A stretch of DNA of 64,000 nucleotides from positions 1 through 64,000 of the forward strand of contig DXZA01000031.1 of the NCBI GenBank assembly GCA_019415525.1, given 5' to 3'. Below, in pieces: positions 1 through 7,920 of this stretch. Made by a program: the position numbers and the translations under genes. The notes under the pieces are model-generated. The model saw only the letters and a list, made by a program, of their open reading frames with translations, made no database searches and was not told the DNA's origin. The stretch comes from Tyzzerella sp. Lineage in GTDB: Bacteria > Bacillota > Clostridia > Lachnospirales > Anaerotignaceae. Every line of letters begins with the position of its first letter. The stretch's first letter is position 1.

Positions 1-54
1 TAAGCACAGTAATGTGTTCAGCTGACAGATACTAATAGGTCGAGGGCTTGACCA
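1..54 (+). rRNA. 23S rRNA, 3' end (partial)
   Basis: The first 54 bases match the conserved 3' terminus of bacterial 23S rRNA, including the stretch GATACTAATAGGTCGAGGGC and the final CTTGACC. The gene enters from the left edge. The 76 bases that follow, up to the tRNA-Thr gene, contain no recognisable 5S rRNA, so the usual 23S-5S order is not seen here. Confidence 0.93.
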
Positions 55-130
55 AATATATTATCTCGAAGACTTTGTTACAATATTCGGTTTTGAAGGT
101 ACAGAATGTACTTAATAAAATAAACATTAC

Positions 131-203
131 GCCGATGTGGCTCAATTGGCAGAGCAGCTGACTTGTAATCAGCAGGTTAACGGTTCGAGTCCGTTCATCG
201 GCT
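131..203 (+). tRNA. tRNA-Thr (anticodon TGT)
   Basis: A full cloverleaf can be drawn. The acceptor GCCGATG pairs with CATCGGC, followed by discriminator T. The anticodon stem-loop CTGACTTGTAATCAG carries TGT, and the T arm contains GGTTCGAGTCC. The 3' CCA is not encoded. It is the first gene of a three-tRNA cluster just downstream of the 23S gene, probably co-transcribed with the rRNA operon. Confidence 0.95.
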
Positions 204-218
204 TGTTTTTTTATTTGT

Positions 219-302
219 GGATGGGTTCCCGAGTGGCCAAAGGGGGCAGACTGTAAATCTGTTGCGATAGCTTCGAAGGTTCGAATCCTTCCCCATCCAC
301 CA
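219..302 (+). tRNA. tRNA-Tyr (anticodon GTA)
   Basis: This is a class II tRNA with a long variable arm. The acceptor GGATGGG pairs with CCCATCC, the anticodon loop ACTGTAAAT carries GTA, and the T arm is GGTTCGAATCC. Unlike its two neighbours it has an encoded CCA (300-302). It lies 15 bases after tRNA-Thr. Confidence 0.95.
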
Positions 303-317
303 TTTTTAATTTAATAT

Positions 318-391
<74 letters not shown>

Positions 392-397
392 TTTCTT

Positions 398-430
398 AAA
401 ACCACTATAAAAATAGTGGTTTTATTTTTT
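398..430 (+). terminator. Intrinsic terminator of the rRNA/tRNA unit
   Basis: An 11-bp stem, AAAACCACTAT with ATAGTGGTTTT around an AAAA loop, is followed by a T-rich tract. It closes the tRNA cluster. Confidence 0.85.
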
Positions 431-501
431 TATTGTTTATTTTAATAATACTTTTATTTTTATATTTTTAGTATAATTATATAAATAGGAGGTTAAGTTA
501 T

Positions 502-870
502 ATGTCAGATAAAATTAATAAATTAATGCATAGGTTCAAAATAATAGGAAGTTTATTATTAATGGTAGGATATGGTTGTTATAGTGGATTTTATATAAAT
601 GGAAGTTTAAGTGATTTTTATAAATTATTATGGGGTGCAGTTATTGTTGCGGGATTTATTATGATTTGGATTACTTCAAAAGATTATTATAAGGAAAAAG
701 AATATAATAGAAATCTTATGATTTTAGATTTATGTATGGTTTTTTCTATTTTTTTGTTACCTAACTTATTACCATTTTCAAAGATTATAAATATTATTAT
801 AAGTAATGTAGTATCCTGTTTATTTATTTATACACTTAATTTAAAATATTGGAGCAATAGATGGAAGTAA
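502..870 (+). CDS. Small four-helix membrane protein, unknown function
   Basis: The 122-residue product is not recognised. It shows four hydrophobic stretches that look membrane-spanning, at about residues 12-33, 40-59, 70-90 and 94-112, joined by short basic or acidic loops. There is no signal peptide or catalytic motif. The ATG lies nine bases after AGGAGG (488-493), a strong ribosome binding site, so the gene is probably real. It stands alone between the tRNA terminator and its own terminator. The function cannot be inferred from the sorbitol genes downstream, because the terminator and a 250-base gap separate them. Confidence 0.7.
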   Translation: MSDKINKLMHRFKIIGSLLLMVGYGCYSGFYINGSLSDFYKLLWGAVIVAGFIMIWITSKDYYKEKEYNRNLMILDLCMVFSIFLLPNLLPFSKIINIIISNVVSCLFIYTLNLKYWSNRWK

Positions 871-881
871 TTTTAAAGCTA

Positions 882-909
882 AAAGGCATGTTTTTACATG
901 CTTTTTTTT
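882..909 (+). terminator. Intrinsic terminator after the small membrane protein
   Basis: The stem GCATGT (886-891) pairs with ACATGC (896-901) around a TTTT loop and is followed by a run of T. Confidence 0.8.
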
Positions 910-1156
910 ATTGTTTTTTTATATAAATATAGCATTTTTAATGATATAATGTATAATATTTTAAATAAAAAATTTTTATAGTATAAAAAACGCACAAAAG
1001 ACAGGAGTAAAAATAAGTATAAAAAAATTAGTTTTCCATAGCTGTGAAAATAACTGTATTAATTATAAATTATCTTTTTAATATAATTTAATTACAAATA
1101 AGACAACTATGATGTGTCATAACAAAGTACGTTATTAAAAAGGAGGAGAATTTATA
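910..1156 (+). promoter_or_regulatory. Leader of the sorbitol operon
   Basis: This AT-rich gap precedes srlD. An inverted repeat, ATAAC-N7-GTTAT (about 1119-1135), lies just upstream of the srlD ribosome binding site and could be a regulator site. No clear -35/-10 pair could be chosen among the many AT-rich hexamers, so only the region is marked. Control by the PRD regulator encoded in the operon is inferred from context. Confidence 0.35.
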
Positions 1157-1978
1157 ATGAGAAAAAGCTGGTTAGAACTTGAAGGAAAAGTGGCTATTGT
1201 AACAGGTGGTGCTTCCGGTATAGGTAAAGCAGTTGTTCAGGAATTACTTGACAATGGTGCTAATGTTGTTGTATGTGATATGAATCCTGAAACTCCAGCA
1301 TTTGAAATGGGAGAAGAAAGTGGAAAAATGCTTTATGTTGTAACAGATGTTACAAGTGCTGAAAGTGTTCAGAATATGATGGACAAAACAATAGCTGAAT
1401 TTGGAAAAGTTGATATACTTGTCAATAATGCAGGTATTAATATTCCAAGACTTCTTGTTGACCCTAAAGACCCTAAAGGACAGTATGAACTTGATGAAGC
1501 TGTTTGGGATAAAGTTGTAAATGTAAACTTTAAAGGCGTATTCTTCTGTGCACAGGCTGCTGCAAGAGAAATGGTTAAGGCTGGTAGCGGTGTTATTATT
1601 AATATGTCATCTGAAAGTGGTCTTGAAGGTTCAGAAGGACAGAGCGTTTATGCAGCTACTAAGAATGCTGTAAATTCTCTTACACGTTCATGGGCTAAAG
1701 AACTTGGAAAACATAATGTAAGAGTAGTTGGTGTAGCTCCTGGAATCCTTGAAGCAACAGGTCTTAGAACTCTTTCATATGAAACAGCCCTTGCTTATAC
1801 AAGAGGAATAACTATCGATGAACTTAGAGCTGGTTATAGCAAAACTTCAACAACTCCATTAGGAAGAAGCGGAAAACTTACAGAAGTTGCTGACCTTGTT
1901 TGCTATATGGCTAGTGATAGAGCAAGCTATGTTCATGGTGTTACATTTAACGTTGCTGGTGGAAAAACTAGAGGTTAA
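1157..1978 (+). CDS. srlD: Sorbitol-6-phosphate 2-dehydrogenase (SDR family)
   Basis: A cytoplasmic short-chain dehydrogenase, 273 residues, expected to oxidise sorbitol-6-phosphate to fructose-6-phosphate with NAD+. The Rossmann motif TGGASGIG is at 16-23, NNAG at 90-93, the catalytic serine in NMSSESG near 151, and the YAATK catalytic pair is Tyr165 and Lys169. The C-terminal half (GVAPGILEATGLRT and the final SYVHGVTFNVAGGKTRG) resembles clostridial sorbitol-6-phosphate dehydrogenases rather than generic SDR enzymes. The start has a strong AAGGAGGAG site. It is the first gene of an operon with the sorbitol PTS, which supports the substrate. Confidence 0.9.
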   Translation: MRKSWLELEGKVAIVTGGASGIGKAVVQELLDNGANVVVCDMNPETPAFEMGEESGKMLYVVTDVTSAESVQNMMDKTIAEFGKVDILVNNAGINIPRLLVDPKDPKGQYELDEAVWDKVVNVNFKGVFFCAQAAAREMVKAGSGVIINMSSESGLEGSEGQSVYAATKNAVNSLTRSWAKELGKHNVRVVGVAPGILEATGLRTLSYETALAYTRGITIDELRAGYSKTSTTPLGRSGKLTEVADLVCYMASDRASYVHGVTFNVAGGKTRG

Positions 1979-2027
1979 TTATTTATTTACATCCCTGTTA
2001 AGTGCATAATTCAAAGGAATGAAGAAA

Positions 2028-3959
2028 ATGGAACACTATTTTGAGGAAGACCGTTTAGTTTTAATTTTGAAACTAATTCAAAATAAGAATTGCATAACGC
2101 TTACAGAGATTGCCGAAAGATTAGATGTAAGTACAAGGACAGTAAGAAATGACATAAAAAACCTTAATGATATATTTGGTGATACAGCCTTTATTGATGG
2201 AGAACAAGGTAGTTATAGATTATATATCATAGATATGGAAGGTTTTGAAGAAAAAAGAGAAGGTATTTTTAAATTAAATGGATATCTTGACTCTCCTAAA
2301 AAAAGAATGGCTTACATTTTTAAAACATTATTAAAAAGTAATACACCATATATAACAGATGAATTAGCATATGAAATGAATGTTGGTAGGTCTACTGTAA
2401 ATGGTGATATTAAAAAACTTAATGAAATATTAAGTCCGTATGGTATTTTTATAGAAGGTAAAGCGAATACAGGCATAAGCCTTTGTGGTGCAGAACTTAA
2501 TAAAAGATTATTTATATTAGAAAATATATATAGCTTTATATATAGAGAAAATGATATAGAGCAATCTATAGAGAATTTAATTTCTAATATATCTGAAAAA
2601 TATAAGTTTGAAACAATGACAACTTTAGCTTTTAAAAAAGCTGTTGTTATTATGATAGACAGAGTTATGTCTGGTAACTTTATAGGAAAACTTCCAGATA
2701 AATATTATGATATAGAAAAGAGTAATATATTTAAACCTGCTAAAGATGCTGTCTGTAAGTTACAAGATATTTTAAATATATCTTTTCCTATAGAAGAAAA
2801 AATTTTTATTTCAATACCTATTGTTGGAATGAGAACTCCTACTAATATAGAAGCTGTTTATCCAATAGATATAACAGATGATATAAATAAAACAATAGAT
2901 ATGATAATAGAGCAAATAGAATATGAACTTAATCTATATATTGATAAAAGTAATCTTAATGATGAATTTTTTTATCACATATCATTTATGATAAATAGAC
3001 TTAAGTTTGGTTATCTTCTTAAAAATCCTATATCTGAAGAAATAAGAGAAAAATATCCTCTTGCATATAAAATGGCTAGTATTGCTGGAAGAATTATATC
3101 AAAAGAGTATAATGTGGAAGTTCCAGAAGATGAGCTTGGATACATAACAGCATATTTTGGTGTTTATATGTTAGAATATAAAACATCTCAGAAATATTAT
3201 AAAATTGCTCTTGTATGTGGAACTGGTAGAGGTACTGCAAGGCTTATATCAACACAGCTTAAAAGAGTACTTGATAAAGATGCAAAATTTGATTTGTTTG
3301 CAGATAATCAAGTTAATGCAGATATATTAAATAAATATGATATAGTATTTACAACATTAAATTTAGGATATGATATTGATACTCCTATAATTAAAGTAAG
3401 AGATATATTTGATGAAAAAGAAATACTTCTTGAAATAGAAAAAGCAAAACAACTTCAAAAATTATCAATACCTGTTGCAAAAACAGGAGGTGTTTCTATT
3501 ATAGCAGCACTTATAGATGAATATAAATTTTTTATACTTGATGACAATAAAACTTATATGGAAAATACCTGTTATATGATAGATAATTTATATGAAGAAG
3601 GATTTGTTGATTCTGAATTTAAAGATAGAGTAATTAAAAGAGAACAAAAATCTACAATGGTGTTTAATAAGTCAATTGGTTTTCCACATGCAGTAAATTT
3701 TATTGATGATAAAATAGTTATTGCTATCGGTATTTCTGAAAAAGGAATTAATAATGAAGATGGAAGTAATATAAAACTAATATTTTTATTAGCTCTTCCT
3801 AAAAGTGAAAGTCAAGATGACACAGTGCTTGTAAGGATTTATGATGAAATAATATCAATAGCACAAGATGAAAATATTGTAAAAGAGTTATCTCATATAA
3901 AAGACTTTAAAAGCTTGATTAAGAGTTTTATAAAGCTTGGAATAGGTAGTAATATATAA
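2028..3959 (+). CDS. PRD-containing sorbitol operon activator (BglG/MtlR type)
   Basis: A multidomain regulator of about 643 residues. In order it has a DeoR-like helix-turn-helix (ITLTEIAERLDVSTRTVRND), a second HTH (near 112-137), two PTS regulation domains (about 180-395), an EIIB-like domain with the Cys motif ALVCGTGRGT (near 400), and a C-terminal EIIA-like domain with GFPHA (near 570). Such proteins sense sugar flux through PTS phosphorylation. PRD2 keeps a histidine in FYHISFMINR, while PRD1 shows no obvious one. The ATG at 2028 is preferred over 2019, because AAAGGA (2013-2018) is nine bases from the former and touches the latter. It probably activates this srl operon. Confidence 0.85.
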   Translation: MEHYFEEDRLVLILKLIQNKNCITLTEIAERLDVSTRTVRNDIKNLNDIFGDTAFIDGEQGSYRLYIIDMEGFEEKREGIFKLNGYLDSPKKRMAYIFKTLLKSNTPYITDELAYEMNVGRSTVNGDIKKLNEILSPYGIFIEGKANTGISLCGAELNKRLFILENIYSFIYRENDIEQSIENLISNISEKYKFETMTTLAFKKAVVIMIDRVMSGNFIGKLPDKYYDIEKSNIFKPAKDAVCKLQDILNISFPIEEKIFISIPIVGMRTPTNIEAVYPIDITDDINKTIDMIIEQIEYELNLYIDKSNLNDEFFYHISFMINRLKFGYLLKNPISEEIREKYPLAYKMASIAGRIISKEYNVEVPEDELGYITAYFGVYMLEYKTSQKYYKIALVCGTGRGTARLISTQLKRVLDKDAKFDLFADNQVNADILNKYDIVFTTLNLGYDIDTPIIKVRDIFDEKEILLEIEKAKQLQKLSIPVAKTGGVSIIAALIDEYKFFILDDNKTYMENTCYMIDNLYEEGFVDSEFKDRVIKREQKSTMVFNKSIGFPHAVNFIDDKIVIAIGISEKGINNEDGSNIKLIFLLALPKSESQDDTVLVRIYDEIISIAQDENIVKELSHIKDFKSLIKSFIKLGIGSNI

Positions 3960-3978
3960 TTTATAAGGAGGAATAACA

Positions 3979-4437
3979 ATGAATTTCTGGTTAATTGCCG
4001 GTCTGCTTTTGGCGGGATATTTGTTACAGTGTCTTTTTGGACTTATGCAGATAAAGAATTTTTCAAAAGCTTTTTCACCTTTAAGAAAAAAGGGTAGAGT
4101 TGCTATTGGCAGAGAAAGTGGTATATTAAGAGCCGGTGCCATTGTTATGTTTGCCATTGATGAAGAAGGCAACATTATTGAAGGTAAAAGAATGATGGGA
4201 GTAACAATCTTTGCCAAATTTAAAGAAATTAAAGGTTTTGAAGGAAAAAATGTAGGTCTTATAACAGATGAAGATGTTGCAAGATTACCAAAACCATTAA
4301 GACGTGCAATAATGGATGCTAAATTTAATTATAATACAATTATGAGTGGCGGAGAGATACCTCCAAGACTTAGCCTTTTCCAAAAAATCGGAAAAAAATT
4401 CAGCAAAGAAACTCCTAAAAAGGAAGTTTCTCTCTAA
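3979..4437 (+). CDS. gutM: Glucitol operon activator GutM
   Basis: The 152-residue protein has one N-terminal membrane helix (FWLIAGLLLAGYLLQCLFGL) followed by a soluble part with FSPLRKKGRVAIGRESGIL and a basic C-terminus. This matches the GutM/SrlM family, which accompanies sorbitol PTS genes and helps activate their expression by a poorly understood mechanism. It is longer than the roughly 120-residue enterobacterial protein. It starts 20 bases after the PRD regulator with an AAGGAGGAA site and is followed closely by the EIIC gene. This order is typical of Firmicutes srl operons. Confidence 0.88.
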   Translation: MNFWLIAGLLLAGYLLQCLFGLMQIKNFSKAFSPLRKKGRVAIGRESGILRAGAIVMFAIDEEGNIIEGKRMMGVTIFAKFKEIKGFEGKNVGLITDEDVARLPKPLRRAIMDAKFNYNTIMSGGEIPPRLSLFQKIGKKFSKETPKKEVSL

Positions 4438-4456
4438 TTAGAAAAGGAGTGTTATT

Positions 4457-5002
4457 ATGGATTATATTATAAAGTTTGCAGAAGGATTTATGAACCTTTT
4501 TAATACAGGTGCAGCTACATTCATAAGTTGGATGACAGGCATCGTTCCAGTAGTATTTATGCTCTTAATAGCAATGAATACACTTATTAACCTTATTGGT
4601 GAAGAAAAAATCAATAAACTTGCAAAAGTATCTACAAAAAATCCAGTATTAAGATATATGATTTTACCTTTCCTTGGAGCTTTTATGCTTGGTAACCCAA
4701 CAGCTCTTTCACTTGGACGTTTTATGCCAGAAAGACTTAAACCAAGTTTCTATGCTTCAGCATCATATTTCTGTCACACATCAAGTGGTGTATTCCCACA
4801 TATTAACCCAGGTGAAGTTTTCATATTCCTTGGTATAGCAAATGGTATATCAACACTTGGATTAAGCACAATGCCTCTTGCAATTCGTTATATGGTAGTT
4901 GGTCTTGTTATGAACTTTGTAAGTGGTTGGGCAACAGACTTTACAACAAAAATCGTTATGAAACAGCAGGGTATTGAACTTAGTAACGAGCTTAAAGTGT
5001 GA
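4457..5002 (+). CDS. srlA: Sorbitol PTS permease, EIIC subunit (SrlA)
   Basis: A 181-residue membrane subunit with about four to five hydrophobic segments and the family pattern FLGAFMLGNPTALSLGRFMP and SYFCHTSSGVFPHINPGE. Together with the EIIBC subunit it forms the channel for sorbitol uptake with phosphorylation. The split into a short EIIC protein and a separate EIIBC protein is the standard arrangement for the glucitol PTS. It sits 20 bases after gutM with an AAAGGAGTG site. Confidence 0.92.
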   Translation: MDYIIKFAEGFMNLFNTGAATFISWMTGIVPVVFMLLIAMNTLINLIGEEKINKLAKVSTKNPVLRYMILPFLGAFMLGNPTALSLGRFMPERLKPSFYASASYFCHTSSGVFPHINPGEVFIFLGIANGISTLGLSTMPLAIRYMVVGLVMNFVSGWATDFTTKIVMKQQGIELSNELKV

Positions 5003-5042
5003 TTTTGAATATTTGTATTTAAAAATAAGGAGGTAAGACAAT

Positions 5043-6050
5043 ATGTCAGAATATAGAGCTATTAAGATTGTTAAAGGAAGTGGCGGATTTGGTGGCCCTC
5101 TTGTAGTAGCACCAACTGCTGAAAAAGATAAACTTGTATATATAACAGGTGGCGGTGCAAAACCTGATATAGTAGATAAAATTGTTGAACTTACAGGCTG
5201 TACAGCTGTTAATGGATTTAAAACATCTGTTCCAGAATCAGAAATTTTCCTTGTAATAATTGACTGTGGTGGAACATTAAGATGTGGTATTTATCCTCAG
5301 AAAAGAATTCCTACAATAAATGTTATGCCAGTAGGTAAAAGTGGCCCTCTTGCAAAATTCATTGTAGAAGATATTTATTGTTCAGCAGTAGGTGTAGACC
5401 AGATTACACTTGCTGATGGAGAAGCTGCACCTGCAAAAGCAGAAGCTCCAAAAACAGAAGAAAGACAGTTTAAATATAGTGCAGATAAAAAAGTATCACA
5501 GACACTTGCTGACAATAAAAAAGGTGGTATTGTAACAAAAATCGGTATGGGTGCCGGTAAAGTTATAAACACATTTAATCAGGCTGCAAGAGATGCTGTT
5601 CAGACAATGATTACATCAATAATACCTTTCATGGGATTTGTTTCACTCCTTATAGGTCTTATTCAGGGTTCTGGATTTGGTGACTGGTTTGCTAAACTCC
5701 TTATTCCACTTGCAGGAACTGGTGTAGGTCTTGTAATACTTGGTTTCATTTGTTCAATACCTTTCCTTTCAGTTCTTCTTGGACCAGGTGCTGTTATGGC
5801 TCAGGTTATCGGTACTCTTATAGGTGTTGAAATCGGTAAAGGAAATATACCTCCAAACCTTGCACTTCCAGCACTCTTTGCTATAAATACACAGTGTGCT
5901 TGTGACTTCGTACCTGTAGGTCTTGGTCTTGCAGAAGCAGAACCTGAAACAGTAGAAGTTGGTGTTCCAGCAGTATTATATTCACGTTTCCTTACAGGTG
6001 TTCCTCGTGTACTTGTAGGTTGGTTAGCAAGTATTGGTTTATATTCATAA
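5043..6050 (+). CDS. srlE: Sorbitol PTS EIIBC subunit (SrlE)
   Basis: 335 residues. The N-terminal EIIB domain (about 1-125) contains IIDCGGTLRCGIYPQKR, in which Cys75 is the expected phosphorylated residue. An Ala/Lys/Glu-rich linker follows (about 130-150). The C-terminal half is membrane-embedded EIIC, with LLGPGAVMAQVIGTLIGVEI and INTQCACDFVPVGLGLAEA, both typical of the family. It receives phosphate from the EIIA subunit and passes it to sorbitol. It lies between srlA and srlB and has an AAGGAGG site. Confidence 0.93.
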   Translation: MSEYRAIKIVKGSGGFGGPLVVAPTAEKDKLVYITGGGAKPDIVDKIVELTGCTAVNGFKTSVPESEIFLVIIDCGGTLRCGIYPQKRIPTINVMPVGKSGPLAKFIVEDIYCSAVGVDQITLADGEAAPAKAEAPKTEERQFKYSADKKVSQTLADNKKGGIVTKIGMGAGKVINTFNQAARDAVQTMITSIIPFMGFVSLLIGLIQGSGFGDWFAKLLIPLAGTGVGLVILGFICSIPFLSVLLGPGAVMAQVIGTLIGVEIGKGNIPPNLALPALFAINTQCACDFVPVGLGLAEAEPETVEVGVPAVLYSRFLTGVPRVLVGWLASIGLYS

Positions 6051-6097
6051 TTAATATATAATATAGGTAAAGTAATAAAAAATTAAAATTTATAAAG

Positions 6098-6141
6098 AAG
6101 GAGGGTGCTGATTCTTCGAAGAATCGGTACATAATAAGACT
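6098..6141 (+). promoter_or_regulatory. Unusually spaced ribosome binding site with hairpin before srlB
   Basis: A strong AAGGAGGG (6098-6105) is followed by a perfect palindrome, GATTCTTCGAAGAATC (6110-6125), and only then by the ATG at 6142. The Shine-Dalgarno to start distance is 36 bases, or about 20 if the 16-base hairpin is folded out. No in-frame start codon exists between the site and 6142, and a TGA in the same frame sits at 6109. The element may shorten the spacer by folding or may limit translation of EIIA. Confidence 0.55.
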
Positions 6142-6504
6142 ATGAAAATAATTTATGAAAACAAAGTAAAAAGCTTAGGTGCATGTGTAAACGATTTTCA
6201 GGATTCTGGTATGTTTATATTATTCGGAGACAGTGCTCCAGACACACTTAAAGATTTCTGTTATTCAATAGATGTTCTTCCTATAAATGGAGAAATTAAA
6301 GTAGGTCAGAAAGCAATAATTGATGGAGAAGAGTTTGCTATTACAGCAGTAGGTAACTTAGCAATGAGAAACCTTGAAAATCTTGGACATGTAACATTTG
6401 CTTTTGATGGTGCTACTGAAGCTGAACTTCCAGGAACAATATATGTAGAGGCAAAACCAATGCCAAGTCTTAGTGTTGGAAGTACAATTCAGATTGTTGA
6501 ATAA
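6142..6504 (+). CDS. srlB: Sorbitol PTS EIIA subunit (SrlB), possibly lacking its active histidine
   Basis: A 120-residue cytoplasmic protein of the glucitol EIIA family, recognisable from FGDSAPDTLKDFC, AITAVGNLA, LGHVTFAFDG and AELPGTIYVEA. It should accept phosphate from HPr and donate it to SrlE. Aligned from memory with the E. coli protein, whose phosphorylated residue is His43 in CFIHCH, the segment here reads CYSIDVLP. Position 43 is therefore isoleucine, and the only histidine in the chain is His83. Spacing from Cys40 to TAVG is unchanged, so this is a substitution and not a shifted alignment. The family is clear; catalytic competence is uncertain. Confidence 0.88.
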   Translation: MKIIYENKVKSLGACVNDFQDSGMFILFGDSAPDTLKDFCYSIDVLPINGEIKVGQKAIIDGEEFAITAVGNLAMRNLENLGHVTFAFDGATEAELPGTIYVEAKPMPSLSVGSTIQIVE

Positions 6505-6537
6505 TATTTAAGTTAACTTTATATAATTTTTAAAAAT

Positions 6538-6569
6538 AAACACAGTAAAAATACTGTGTTTATTTTTTT
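6538..6569 (+). terminator. Intrinsic terminator of the srl operon
   Basis: A perfect 10-bp stem, AAACACAGTA with TACTGTGTTT around AAAA, is followed by ATTTTTTT. Confidence 0.9.
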
Positions 6570-6685
6570 GAATTTTGTCTAATTTATTACTAATTTATTA
6601 TATATTTCTTAATTTCGTTATTATTAATATACAATATGCTATAATTTCTTTAAATTAATTATTATAAAAAGGAGACAAGATATTT

Positions 6686-7354
6686 ATGAAAAAATTGATA
6701 TATGGAATTGTAGTAGGTACTCTTATATTTGGAATTATGGGTTGTAGCAATGGCACAAATAATAAAGCTGCTAATAATAAAGATGTTAATAATACAACTG
6801 TTACATCTGAAAATGATGAAAATACAACAGGAGGAGAATTAGATAAACTTAGTATTAATATTGAAAATGAATATTCAGAAAGAGAAAAAAATACTGATAT
6901 AGAAAAACTTATTATGGATACATTTGAAATAACTGATGATATAAAGAAAGATACAAAATATTACTATAACTATGTTGACTTAAATAATGATGGTTCTGCT
7001 GAATTAATTGCATATGTTATAGGACCTAGTACAACAGGAACTGGTGGAAGTAGTATTCTTATTGCTGAAAAACAAGATGATAATTGGAATGTAAAACAGA
7101 CACTTAATCTTATAAGTCAACCTATAATAATTAGTGATAATTTAGAAAATGGAATGAAAGAAATTATTGTATCCAATTCTGATTCAGAAGATGGAAAAGA
7201 ACCATATATTAAATTAAAATATACAGCTGATGGTTATCAAAGTTTAAATGAAGGGGAATTTATATCAAATCTTGATGATATAAAAGGAGTTCAAATTATA
7301 AGTGATGATTTAGCAGAAGATTTACAGAGTGAAAATTATTTAACATTAGAGTAA
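6686..7354 (+). CDS. Putative lipoprotein with a Ca-binding-like loop
   Basis: The 222-residue protein has a type II signal peptide ending in the lipobox FGIMGC, so Cys20 should be lipidated and the mature chain anchored outside the membrane. A low-complexity Asn/Thr/Glu-rich tether (about 22-70) precedes a globular domain. That domain holds YVDLNNDGSAELIAYV (97-112), a DxNxDG loop like those of FG-GAP or dockerin-type calcium sites, followed by beta-rich sequence. The specific function is unknown. It is a single gene with its own site (AAGGAGA), after the srl terminator. Confidence 0.75.
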   Translation: MKKLIYGIVVGTLIFGIMGCSNGTNNKAANNKDVNNTTVTSENDENTTGGELDKLSINIENEYSEREKNTDIEKLIMDTFEITDDIKKDTKYYYNYVDLNNDGSAELIAYVIGPSTTGTGGSSILIAEKQDDNWNVKQTLNLISQPIIISDNLENGMKEIIVSNSDSEDGKEPYIKLKYTADGYQSLNEGEFISNLDDIKGVQIISDDLAEDLQSENYLTLE

Positions 7355-7396
7355 AATAATAATGAATATATTGTTATTTTAAAGGAGTGTTTTATA

Positions 7397-7753
7397 ATGT
7401 CAGTAAATTTTATTTGTTATCCTAAATGTAGTACTTGTAGAAAGGCTAAAAAATGGCTTGTGGAAAATGGTATTGAATTTGAAGAAAGACATATAGTTGA
7501 TAACAAACCCACAGCCCATGAGCTAAAATTGTGGATAGAAAAAAGTGGTCTGTCTATAAAAAAATTTTTTAATACAAGTGGAGTTCTTTACAAAGAAATG
7601 GGACTTAAAGATAAATTACCTAATATGTCATATGATGAGCAAATAGAACTTCTTGCTAGTGATGGTAAAATGGTAAAGCGTCCTGTTGTTATTACTGATG
7701 ATACAGTTATTGTAGGTTTTAAAGAGGCTGAATGGGAAAATATATTAAAATAA
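7397..7753 (+). CDS. ArsC/Spx-like thioredoxin-fold protein
   Basis: A 118-residue cytosolic protein of the ArsC/YffB family. CYPKCSTCRKAKKWL places Cys11 and Cys14 at the N-terminus of the first helix, and KRPVVITDD (94-102) is the family's conserved Arg-cis-Pro region near the C-terminus. Members include arsenate reductases, Spx regulators and uncharacterised reductases. The CxxC form is found in Spx-like and YffB-like proteins, but no arsenic genes are nearby, so arsenate reduction is not implied. It has an AAAGGAGTG site. The promoter of the next transcript begins seven bases after its stop. Confidence 0.82.
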   Translation: MSVNFICYPKCSTCRKAKKWLVENGIEFEERHIVDNKPTAHELKLWIEKSGLSIKKFFNTSGVLYKEMGLKDKLPNMSYDEQIELLASDGKMVKRPVVITDDTVIVGFKEAEWENILK

Positions 7754-7759
7754 AAATTG

Positions 7760-7888
7760 TTGACATAGCTATTAAAAAATGATATTTTTTAATAAGTTAT
7801 ACAACTGACGGAAGTGGAATTAACCACATGAAGTATAACATATAAAAGTCGACCGTCTGGGCTAAAAGTCCGGATTGTCGACTTTTTT
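7760..7888 (+). promoter_or_regulatory. ZTP (pfl) riboswitch with promoter and intrinsic terminator
   Basis: A promoter, TTGACA (7760-7765)-17-TATTTT, precedes an RNA nearly identical to remembered ZTP aptamers such as that of Fusobacterium ulcerans. P1 is GTTATAC (7796-7802) with GTATAAC (7833-7839). P2 is GTGG (7814-7817) with CCAC (7824-7827). The signature CCGTCTGGGC (7853-7862) can pair through CCGTC with GACGG (7807-7811). The expression platform is a terminator, AAAAGTCGAC (7844-7853) with GTCGACTTTT (7877-7886). Its 5' arm overlaps the aptamer by one base. Bound ZTP/ZMP should prevent termination and turn on the downstream channel gene. Confidence 0.93.
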
Positions 7889-7920
7889 ATGTGTATTATT
7901 ATTTAAGAAAGGGTTTTTGT

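Noticed and set aside
3888..4217. 109-codon minus-strand frame across the end of the PRD regulator and gutM
   Set aside because: It is antisense to well-supported genes and has no recognisable domain or start signal.
7397..7753. Arsenate reductase as a specific function
   Set aside because: The ArsC fold is clear, but the CxxC pattern and the absence of arsenic genes do not support that activity.
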